Part shown: one piece after another, positions 5,318 through 10,976 of the stretch
How the letters are laid out: every line of letters starts with the position of its first letter
Numbering within the stretch: position 1 is the first letter of the stretch
Source of the DNA: Clostridia bacterium
Lineage (GTDB): Bacteria > Bacillota_A > Clostridia > Oscillospirales > CAG-272
Reading direction: 5' to 3'
Assembly (NCBI GenBank): GCA_017626655.1
Contig: JAGAIH010000370.1
Span: forward strand, 1-10,976
DNA length: 10,976 nucleotides
Notes under the pieces: model-generated
What the model saw: only the letters and a program-made list of their open reading frames with translations
Database searches by the model: none
Told to the model about the DNA's origin: nothing
Translations under genes and position numbers: made by a program

Positions 5318-6511
5318 TCAGATCAGCTCGGCCAGAACGGCATTGCTGACGGGGAATCCCCGCTCGGTGAGGAACACCCGCCCACCCTCGCGGCGCATGA
5401 GGCCCATTTCGATATAGGGTATGCAGATCTCACCGTAGGTATACCAGAAATCCCTACCGAAGCGGCGGGAAAATTCTGCCTCCTCAATGCCGTCGTACAG
5501 GCGGAGAGCCAGCATGATGAACTCGGATTCCCTGTCGGCGGGGGTCAGGACCTCGGTGAATTCGGTAATGTCCTTCCCCGCCAAAAAGCCCTCCAGATCC
5601 CGGGACTGACCGAACCGCACCCCGTTCATGCAGGAGTGGGCGGCCACGCCGAGGCCCAGGTAGTCGCGGCATTGCCAGGTGTGGAGGTTGTGACGGGAGT
5701 GGTAGCCGGGCTTGGCGAAGTTGGAGATCTCATAGTGCTCATACCCCGCCTCGCGGAGGATGGCGCAGGCCTGTTCCCAGAGGGTGACGGCCTGCTCGTC
5801 GGCCTCCTCCTCGTCCCGGGGAAGCCCCAGGGCGGCGCGGCCCCGACGGTGGAAGGGGGTCCCCTCCTCCAGCATGAGGGTGTAGGCAGACAGGTGGGTG
5901 GGATCCAAAGCCAGGGCGCGGGACAGGGTGTCGGCCAGCGACGCGGGGGTCTGATGGGGGATGCCCAGCATGAAGTCCAGATTGATGTTCTCGATCCCCA
6001 CCGCGCGGGCGTCGGCGACGGTTTTTTCCACGTCCTCCCAGCGGTGAAGCCGTCCCAGGGCCTTCAGCTCGTCGGCCTGCGCCGATTGGGAGCCAAGGCT
6101 CAAGCGGTTGACGCCGCACTCATGCCACACGGACAGTGCCTTCCGCCCCGCGGCGGCGGGGTTGCCCTCCACCGTGATCTCGGCGTCGGGGAGGATGACA
6201 AAGGCCTCGCGGATGGCGGCGAACAGCTCGCGGATGCAGGAGGGGGGGAGCAAGGTGGGGGTGCCGCCGCCGAAATACACGGTGTCCAGCGTCGCGGGGC
6301 GGCATGTCGTCCCTTCTCTGCTGTGGGAAACCAGATCGGCGGTCTTCTCCCCGTAGGTCTTCCCGGCCTCCCGGATACGGCGGGCCAGCTCATGGGTATA
6401 GGCCTCCATCAGCTCCTCGGTAGGGCGGGGGTAGGAGCAGAAATCGCAGTAGGGGCATTTGGAGCGGCAGAAGGGGATATGTAGGTACAGGCCGATGGGT
6501 TGGTGGTTCAT
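5318..6511 (-). CDS. hemW: Radical SAM heme chaperone HemW
   Basis: A 397-residue member of the HemN/HemW radical SAM family. HemW proteins bind heme and deliver it to membrane targets; they were long misnamed coproporphyrinogen III oxidase. The 4Fe-4S cluster motif C15-x3-C19-x2-C22 occurs in HIPFCRSKCPYCDF. F24 replaces the fourth Cys of true HemN (CxxxCxxCxC), which supports HemW. Further landmarks are the SAM-binding GGGTPT (81-86), LSLGSQS (138-144), YEISNFAKPG (260-269) and HNLHTW (274-279). The start at 6511 is chosen because AAGGAG lies six bases upstream and the conserved fold begins at once (PIGLYLHIPFC). The in-frame ATG at 6565 would translate a palindromic repeat. Residues about 57-74 look like a short insertion before the DTVYFGGGTPT strand. 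C25 is an extra Cys beside the cluster motif. Confidence 0.93.
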   Translation of the reverse strand: MNHQPIGLYLHIPFCRSKCPYCDFCSYPRPTEELMEAYTHELARRIREAGKTYGEKTADLVSHSREGTTCRPATLDTVYFGGGTPTLLPPSCIRELFAAIREAFVILPDAEITVEGNPAAAGRKALSVWHECGVNRLSLGSQSAQADELKALGRLHRWEDVEKTVADARAVGIENINLDFMLGIPHQTPASLADTLSRALALDPTHLSAYTLMLEEGTPFHRRGRAALGLPRDEEEADEQAVTLWEQACAILREAGYEHYEISNFAKPGYHSRHNLHTWQCRDYLGLGVAAHSCMNGVRFGQSRDLEGFLAGKDITEFTEVLTPADRESEFIMLALRLYDGIEEAEFSRRFGRDFWYTYGEICIPYIEMGLMRREGGRVFLTERGFPVSNAVLAELI

Positions 6512-6535
6512 GGGAGGCTCCTTGGAAAGGGGTGA

Positions 6536-6726
6536 ATTGGGGTTTATCGGGGCGATAAACCCCAATAATGAATAATGAATGATGAATAATGAAGAATGAA
6601 TAATTGTGGACGGAAACCTTCGGTTTCCCGCATTTTATATCAAATCAATGGAGAAATCCGTAGGACTTCAACCGAAATTATTCATTATTCATTAGCAGTT
6701 TATCGGACTTCTGTTCGATAAACTGC
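6536..6726. repeat. MITE-like palindromic intergenic element
   Basis: A near-symmetrical element of about 190 bases lies between hemW and the acyl-CoA synthetase gene. Its left end is a perfect 14-base inverted repeat, ATTGGGGTTTATCG / CGATAAACCCCAAT (6536-6566, loop GGG). Its right end is a perfect 11-base hairpin, GCAGTTTATCG / CGATAAACTGC (6695-6726, loop 10). Both share the core GTTTATCG/CGATAAAC. Inside these, AATGAATAATG-type repeats (6564-6605) face their reverse complement, AATTATTCATTATTCATT (6676-6693). The centre carries a third hairpin, GGAAACC-TTC-GGTTTCC (6612-6628). No transposase or open gene is present. A nonautonomous mobile element or REP-like dispersed repeat is the best reading, and the ends are estimates. 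Confidence 0.65.
6634..6642 (-). promoter_or_regulatory. Possible extended -10 promoter for hemW inside the repeat
   Basis: On the minus strand the repeat contains TGATATAAA, an extended -10 pattern (TGn followed by TATAAA), about 120 bases upstream of the hemW start. No good -35 box lies at the right distance. Its position within the repeat means the element may supply the hemW promoter. Confidence 0.25.
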
Positions 6727-6731
6727 AATTT

Positions 6732-6767
6732 GAAGGGGAAGACCTTCCAAAGAAAGCCTTCCCCTTC
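6732..6767 (-). terminator. Hairpin just after the acyl-CoA synthetase gene
   Basis: GAAGGGGAAG (6732-6741) pairs perfectly with CTTCCCCTTC (6758-6767) around a 16-base loop, ten bases beyond the stop codon at 6777. The position suits a terminator. On the minus strand, however, it is followed by AAATTG and not a U-run, so it may serve more to protect the mRNA end or need a factor. Confidence 0.45.
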
Positions 6768-6776
6768 GCGGTAAAA

Positions 6777-8528
6777 TTACTTCACCAGATGTCTCTTGAT
6801 CTTCTTGGAGGTGGTCTTCTCGAACTCGGTGGAACGGAGCTCCAGGGCCTTCATCTGCTTGAAGCTGGGGAGACGGCGGTTGATCTGCATGATCTGCTTG
6901 TAGATGGTCTCGTGGATGACCTCCTCGGACACGCCGGAGGGGAGCTTCTCGTAGTTGGGGTAAGCCACCACGGTGAGGATCACCTCGTCGCTGTCCTTTG
7001 CCTTGCGGCCGACCACCACGCACTCGGCAATGGCCTCGATCTCGTCCAGGTACTCCTCGATCTCCTCGGGGAAGACGTTCTTACCGTTCTCCAGCACGAT
7101 GACCGACTTCATGCGGCCCGTGATGTAGACGTAGCCGTCCTCGTCCTTGTAGGCCACGTCACCGGTGCGGAACCAGCCGTCCTCGGTGAAGGCGGCCTCG
7201 TTGGCCTCGGGGTTGTTGTAGTAGCCCATCATGACGTTGTCGCCCTTGATCTGGAGCTCGCCCTCGGGGTAGCCGTGCTCACCCATTTGCGCGTCGGCGA
7301 TGCGGCAACGGCAGCAGGGGACAGAGGGGCCGATGGAGCCGTACTTACGGTTGTAGTAGGGGGTGACGTTGGTCAGGGGAGAGCATTCGGTGATGCCGAA
7401 GCCCTCGAACACCGAGATGCCGAAGTCCTCGAAGGCGGCGATGAGATCGGGGTTGAGCTTGGCGCCGCCGCAGATGATGTGGTCCAGGCGGCCGCCGAAG
7501 GAATCCAGAACGGTCTTGAAGAGCTTGCGGCGCATATCGATGCCCATGGAGAGGAGGGTCTTGGAGGTGGCCAGGGCGGTCTTGAGGAGCTTGGCCTTGC
7601 CGGTGCGCTCGGCCTCGCTCCAGATCTTCTTGTACATGGTGTTGAGGAACAGGGGAACCAGCACCAGGCCCGTGGGCTTGAAGACCTGGAGGTTCTTCAG
7701 CACGTGGCGGAGGGAATCGTTGATGCAGATCTCGATGCCGAACAGGGAGGCGGCCAGCACGCACATCAGCTCATAGGTGTGGTGGACGGGGAGGACCGAC
7801 ATGATGACGTCGTCGGGGACGAAGCAGACGGTATCGCAGGCGGCGTTGACGGCGGCGAAGATGTTCTTCTGGGAGAGCATGACACACTTGCTGGTGCCGG
7901 TGGTACCCGAGGTAAAGAGCATCTCGGCCAGCTCCTCGCGGTTCTCCACGGCGGGGAACTTGTAGCCCTCGCCGGCCAGGCGCTCGCGGCCATTGGTCAG
8001 GACCTGATCGAAGGTGACCACCTTGGCGTCAAAGGTGCTGTCGTAGGCAGGGGTCACGGGGATGAAGTACTGCACTCCGGTCTTGCTGTTCTGGATGGCG
8101 TCCACGAACTTCTCGTTGAAGGACTTGGAGTACACGATGGCCTTGGCCTCCACGATATCCAGGAACTTGCAGATCTCGTTCACATCCAGCTCCTTGTCCA
8201 TGGGGACGGCCACACAGCCGGCGGCCAGGGAGGCAAGATACGTGCAGATCCACTGGGGAGAGGTGTCACCGATAACGGCGACCCGCTTGCCCTTCAGACC
8301 CATCGCGTCGAAGGCGGCGGCGCACTCGCGCACCATGGTGTAGAACTGGCCGTAGGTCAGATCCTTGATTTCCTTGCCCACGTAGTAGCGGTAGGCGATC
8401 TTATCGCCGTGGTCGCGGATCTGCTCCAGAAGGTCCAGCACGTCGCTGGCGCGGGGGTTGACGCGATCCATGCGGGGACGGTTGATGGGCTTGTGCTTCT
8501 TTGCGGTGATCTTTTGCTCGGTTGCCAT
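6777..8528 (-). CDS. AMP-dependent long-chain acyl-CoA synthetase
   Basis: A 583-residue ANL-superfamily enzyme that activates fatty acids with ATP to an acyl-adenylate and then forms the CoA thioester. All core motifs are visible: the phosphate-binding loop TSGTTGTSK (206-214), the adenylate-binding GFGITECSP (377-385), GWFRTGD (451-457) with the ATP-ribose Asp, the hinge region YITGRMKSVIVLENGKNVFPEEIEE (468-492), and the C-terminal catalytic Lys region TTSKKIKRHLVK (K575/K576). Length and the long insert around 270-345 fit fatty acyl-CoA ligases rather than acetyl-CoA synthetase. No signal or membrane helix is present, so it should act in the cytoplasm or at the membrane surface. The start at 8528 follows AAAGGAAG. 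It lies 163 bases after mnmE and faces hemW across the palindromic repeat. The exact chain-length preference cannot be read from the sequence. Confidence 0.92.
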   Translation of the reverse strand: MATEQKITAKKHKPINRPRMDRVNPRASDVLDLLEQIRDHGDKIAYRYYVGKEIKDLTYGQFYTMVRECAAAFDAMGLKGKRVAVIGDTSPQWICTYLASLAAGCVAVPMDKELDVNEICKFLDIVEAKAIVYSKSFNEKFVDAIQNSKTGVQYFIPVTPAYDSTFDAKVVTFDQVLTNGRERLAGEGYKFPAVENREELAEMLFTSGTTGTSKCVMLSQKNIFAAVNAACDTVCFVPDDVIMSVLPVHHTYELMCVLAASLFGIEICINDSLRHVLKNLQVFKPTGLVLVPLFLNTMYKKIWSEAERTGKAKLLKTALATSKTLLSMGIDMRRKLFKTVLDSFGGRLDHIICGGAKLNPDLIAAFEDFGISVFEGFGITECSPLTNVTPYYNRKYGSIGPSVPCCRCRIADAQMGEHGYPEGELQIKGDNVMMGYYNNPEANEAAFTEDGWFRTGDVAYKDEDGYVYITGRMKSVIVLENGKNVFPEEIEEYLDEIEAIAECVVVGRKAKDSDEVILTVVAYPNYEKLPSGVSEEVIHETIYKQIMQINRRLPSFKQMKALELRSTEFEKTTSKKIKRHLVK

Positions 8529-8691
8529 AATGCTTCCTTTCCCAGGCGGAATACTCCGTCCGCTCCCTGATGCGGGAGGTGATGTAATTGATTGGTTTGT
8601 TTGTCTAACTAATATTTTGCGCCCGCAAACGGGAAACGGGAGCGGAGCATACGTCCGTCCCGGTTCCCGACGGATGGTGAAACGATGGGGA
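8529..8691 (-). other. Gap between mnmE and the acyl-CoA synthetase gene
   Basis: No gene is present. Small inverted repeats occur: GGGGA/TCCCC spanning the mnmE stop (8687-8701), CCGTC/GACGG near 8655-8675, CCCG-CAAA-CGGG near 8621-8632, and CTCCC/GGGAG near 8563-8578. None is followed by a U-run on the minus strand, so I call no terminator. I found no convincing -35/-10 pair for the acyl-CoA synthetase gene. Read-through from mnmE is possible. Confidence 0.4.
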
Positions 8692-10071
8692 TCACTTCCC
8701 CACGCAGAAGCGGGAGAAGATCTCGGAAATAACCTCTTCCCCCGTCTCGCGGCCGCAGAGCATCCCCAGCTCGCCCATGGCGGCGCGGATATCGTCGGCG
8801 CAGACGTCGTAGGGAAGACCCGCGTCCAGATTCTCGCGGGCGGTCCGGAGGTAGGCGGCGGTCTCTCGGAGGGCGGCGGCCTGTCTCGCGCTGAAGACCA
8901 CGGCCTCCTCGCCCATGCGAAGATCGCTGTCGATGAAGGCGGTCTCCACGGCGGCGGTCAGGCGGTCGAAGCCCTCCCCGGTTACCGAGGAAAGACAGAC
9001 CGTGGGGACCCCGTCGGCGGGGATGGTTCTTTCGGGGTGAAGATCCCCCTTGGTGTAGATGCGGATGACGGTTCTTCCCTGCCCCGCAAGGGACTCGATC
9101 AGAGTCTCGGTCTCGGGGTCGGTACCGGCGGTATCGGTCAGCGCCAGCACCAGCTCGGCTTCGTCCAGGGCCTTTCTCGCCCGCTCCACGCCGATGCGCT
9201 CCACGGGGTCGTCGGACTCACGAAGTCCCGCCGTATCCGACAGGCGGAGGGTGACCCGGCCTACCGTGACGGTGTCGGTGAGGATATCACGGGTAGTCCC
9301 CGCGATCTCGGTGACGATGGCGGCCTCGCGGCCCACCAAACGGTTGTAGAAAGCGCTCTTGCCCACGTTGGGACGGCCGCAGATCACGGTGGGGATGCCC
9401 TCGGCGATGGCGCGGCCCGTGCGGTAGGTGTCCACCAGGCCGCGGACGGTTGTCTCGGCCTTCACGATAGCGGCGCGGATCTCCTCAAAGGGCATCTCGG
9501 TGAGATCCTCCTCGGGAAAGTCCATGCCCGCCTCCATATTGGCCAGCACCGCCATGAGGTCGGTGTAGACCCCCTCGGCGGAGCTTGTGAGCAGACCGTT
9601 CATGCCGGCTCGCGCCAGCTTGACCTGCTCGTCGTTGCCCGCGTCCAAAAGGTTGCCCAGGGCCTCGGCCCGCTCCAGCTCCAGCTTGCCGTTCATGTAG
9701 GCGCGGCGGGTGAATTCCCCCGCCAGAGCCTGTCTGGCACCCGCTCTGAGGCAGGCCTCCAGCACGTTGCGGGTGACCAGCACGCCGCCGTGGCAGGAAA
9801 GCTCCACCGTGTCCTCTCCCGTGAAGGAGTGGGGGGCCTTGAAGACCGTGCAGAGCCCGTCGTCCAGCACCTCCCCGCTGTCGGGGTGGCGGATGAGACC
9901 GTACACGGCGGTACGGGGGGCTGTATCGGTCAGGCTCTTTCCATTCATGGGGAAGAAGACCCGATCCGCCACCGCCAGGGCTTCATCCCCCGACAGGCGG
10001 ATGACGGCCACGCCTCCCTTACCGAAGGGGGTACTGACGGCGGCGATGGTATCGAAAGGGGATATCGTCAT
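8692..10071 (-). CDS. mnmE: tRNA uridine-5-carboxymethylaminomethyl(34) synthesis GTPase MnmE
   Basis: A 459-residue full-length MnmE (TrmE). With MnmG it modifies the wobble uridine of certain tRNAs using methylene-tetrahydrofolate, and GTP hydrolysis drives the change. The N-terminal folate-binding and dimerisation domain includes DTIAAVSTPFGKGGVAVIRLSG (7-28) and GEFTRRAYMNGKLEL (118-132). The G domain shows G1 GRPNVGKS (232-239), G2 in EIAGTTRD (255-262), G3 DTAG (279-282), G4 TKGD (340-343) and a G5-like SSVTGEG (361-367). The helical domain ends in FCVGK, carrying the invariant C456 of the C-x-G-K signature. The ATG at 10071 follows GGGAGGT at ideal spacing, 30 bases after jag, so the two are co-transcribed. 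G4 has Thr where most MnmE proteins have Asn. Confidence 0.97.
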   Translation of the reverse strand: MTISPFDTIAAVSTPFGKGGVAVIRLSGDEALAVADRVFFPMNGKSLTDTAPRTAVYGLIRHPDSGEVLDDGLCTVFKAPHSFTGEDTVELSCHGGVLVTRNVLEACLRAGARQALAGEFTRRAYMNGKLELERAEALGNLLDAGNDEQVKLARAGMNGLLTSSAEGVYTDLMAVLANMEAGMDFPEEDLTEMPFEEIRAAIVKAETTVRGLVDTYRTGRAIAEGIPTVICGRPNVGKSAFYNRLVGREAAIVTEIAGTTRDILTDTVTVGRVTLRLSDTAGLRESDDPVERIGVERARKALDEAELVLALTDTAGTDPETETLIESLAGQGRTVIRIYTKGDLHPERTIPADGVPTVCLSSVTGEGFDRLTAAVETAFIDSDLRMGEEAVVFSARQAAALRETAAYLRTARENLDAGLPYDVCADDIRAAMGELGMLCGRETGEEVISEIFSRFCVGK

Positions 10072-10101
10072 GTGAAATACCTCCCTTTTGCGGTGCTTGA
10101 A

Positions 10102-10976
10102 TTATTCCTCGTCGGAAACGACCTCGGCGGTCTCGGCGACCTCGGCCTCATAGGTCTCGTCCTCATCCTCGGAGTAGGTGGCGGCGGAGAGGTCGATATC
10201 GAAGGGGTCGTGCTCCTCCTCGCCGAAGATGGACTCGCCCTGCTTGCGGGTCACGCCGGTGAGGGCCTCGGAGGACAGGGGATCCACGGTCTTGGCGGAG
10301 CGGCTCTTCTTCTTGGAGCGGGACTTGGACTTCTCGGAGGTACCCTTGGCCTTGATGCCGGCGGTGGGCATGCCCTCCTCCTCCAGGAAGATCACGATGC
10401 GGCGGTTGTTCTCCACGCCGATGGAGTTGGTGGAGACACCCTCCATCTTCTGGATCTCGGAGTGGATGATGCGGCGCTCGTAGGGGTTCATGGGCTCCAG
10501 CATGATGCTCTTCTTGTACTTCAGCACCTGGTGGGCCTTCTTGCGGGCCAGGATGCGGAGGGCCTCCTCACGCTTGGCGCGGTAGGACTCCACGTCCACG
10601 GTGATGCGGGCGTACTCTCTCTTCTCGCCCTCCTCCTTGCGGTTGGCGGCCAGGTTGGCCAGGTACTGGAGAGCGTCCAGGGTGTCGCCGTGGTGACCGA
10701 TCAGGACACCGGCGTTCTCGCCGTCCACGGTAATGACCATGTCGTCGTTGTTACCGGGGTGCATGGCGATGGCCACGTCCTCCAGGGCCATATCCTCCAC
10801 CAGCTTGCAGATGAAGCGGTAGGCGGTCTGCTCGCTCTCGGTGGCGGTGGCGGGGTCGATGTTCTCGAAGACGGGGCGGACGGGGACGGCGATCTCCTCG
10901 GTCTCCTCCACGTCCTCCACGGGCTTCTTGGGGGCGCGGTCGCGACGCTCGCCACCCTTGCGGTCGCCACGGTCGC
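10102..10976 (-). CDS. jag: Jag/KhpB RNA-binding protein (KH and R3H domains), 5' end outside window
   Basis: The frame is open to the window edge, leaving 290 visible residues; the true start is outside. The GTG at 10920 is only an internal Val codon. The fragment opens with a charged linker (DRGDRKGGERRDRAPKKP). A KH-II-like domain follows (about 48-125) with the RNA-binding loop IGHHG (92-96). An R3H domain comes next (about 130-197) with R167-x3-H171 in ERRIIHSEI and the closing strand NNRRIVIF. These are the hallmarks of Jag/EloR/KhpB, which pairs with KhpA to bind RNA and tune cell elongation and division. The Jag_N domain would be upstream. After the R3H domain comes an unusual tail of about 90 residues, first basic (KSKSRSKKKSRSAK) and then very acidic. 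It sits before mnmE, as in the rnpA-yidC-jag-mnmE cluster. Confidence 0.93.
   Translation of the reverse strand, partial: DRGDRKGGERRDRAPKKPVEDVEETEEIAVPVRPVFENIDPATATESEQTAYRFICKLVEDMALEDVAIAMHPGNNDDMVITVDGENAGVLIGHHGDTLDALQYLANLAANRKEEGEKREYARITVDVESYRAKREEALRILARKKAHQVLKYKKSIMLEPMNPYERRIIHSEIQKMEGVSTNSIGVENNRRIVIFLEEEGMPTAGIKAKGTSEKSKSRSKKKSRSAKTVDPLSSEALTGVTRKQGESIFGEEEHDPFDIDLSAATYSEDEDETYEAEVAETAEVVSDEE

Noticed and set aside
4769..6484. Plus-strand open frame of 571 residues opposite DUF1292 and hemW
   Set aside because: It runs across two well-supported genes, a promoter and an intergenic region on the other strand, and has the same low-complexity antisense composition.
6512..6565. 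Upstream start for hemW at 6565
   Set aside because: It would translate part of the palindromic repeat. The ATG at 6511 has AAGGAG at correct spacing and begins at the conserved fold.
6564..6605. AATGAATAATG-type repeats as a CRISPR array or satellite
   Set aside because: The units are too short and irregular, with no unique spacers; they are better explained as an arm of the palindromic element.
6789..8570. Plus-strand open frame of 593 residues opposite the acyl-CoA synthetase
   Set aside because: It mirrors a gene with all catalytic motifs in place; the Gly/Leu/Val/Asp/His-rich product is an artefact of codon bias.
10920..10976. GTG at 10920 as the start of jag
   Set aside because: The frame remains open to the window edge with a plausible charged linker, no ribosome site precedes the GTG, and Jag normally has an N-terminal domain further upstream.

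Overview
The window reads as chromosomal DNA of a Gram-positive Bacillota, most likely a GC-rich gut Clostridia (Oscillospirales type). The basis is a lipoprotein with a lipobox, a KH/R3H Jag protein next to mnmE, a DUF1292 (YrzB-type) protein, strong AGGAGG-like ribosome sites, and two consensus sigma-A promoters (TTGACA, 17 bases, TATAAT). No exact species can be named. Apart from a lipoprotein gene and a partial AT-rich gene at the left, all genes lie on the minus strand.

Left edge (1-510): the 3' end of an unrecognised AT-rich gene, then about 285 bases without a gene. This stretch is rich in hairpins and has a terminator-like hairpin near 281-305. A perfect promoter then drives a predicted surface lipoprotein (511-1278), which ends at a hairpin that can terminate transcription from both directions.

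Centre (1347-4511): a three-gene minus-strand operon. Read 5'->3' it encodes an SPFH-domain protein with three C-terminal zinc ribbons, a double zinc-ribbon protein with a C-terminal membrane anchor, and a TPM-domain membrane protein. The set matches the YdjI/YdjG/YdjH module that works with PspA in Bacillus membrane-stress defence, but no pspA gene is in the window. Its leader (about 4545-4800) folds into a closed structured RNA followed by a terminator-like hairpin only about 33 bases before the first start codon. This is the most interesting region here.

Right half: a DUF1292 protein with its own consensus promoter, hemW (heme chaperone), an intergenic MITE-like palindromic repeat (6536-6726), a long-chain acyl-CoA synthetase, mnmE (tRNA U34 modification GTPase), and jag/khpB running off the right edge. 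The jag-mnmE pair is the usual origin-proximal gene order in Bacillota. The expected next gene, mnmG, is replaced here by the acyl-CoA synthetase.

I saw no tRNA, rRNA, CRISPR array, transposase or phage gene.
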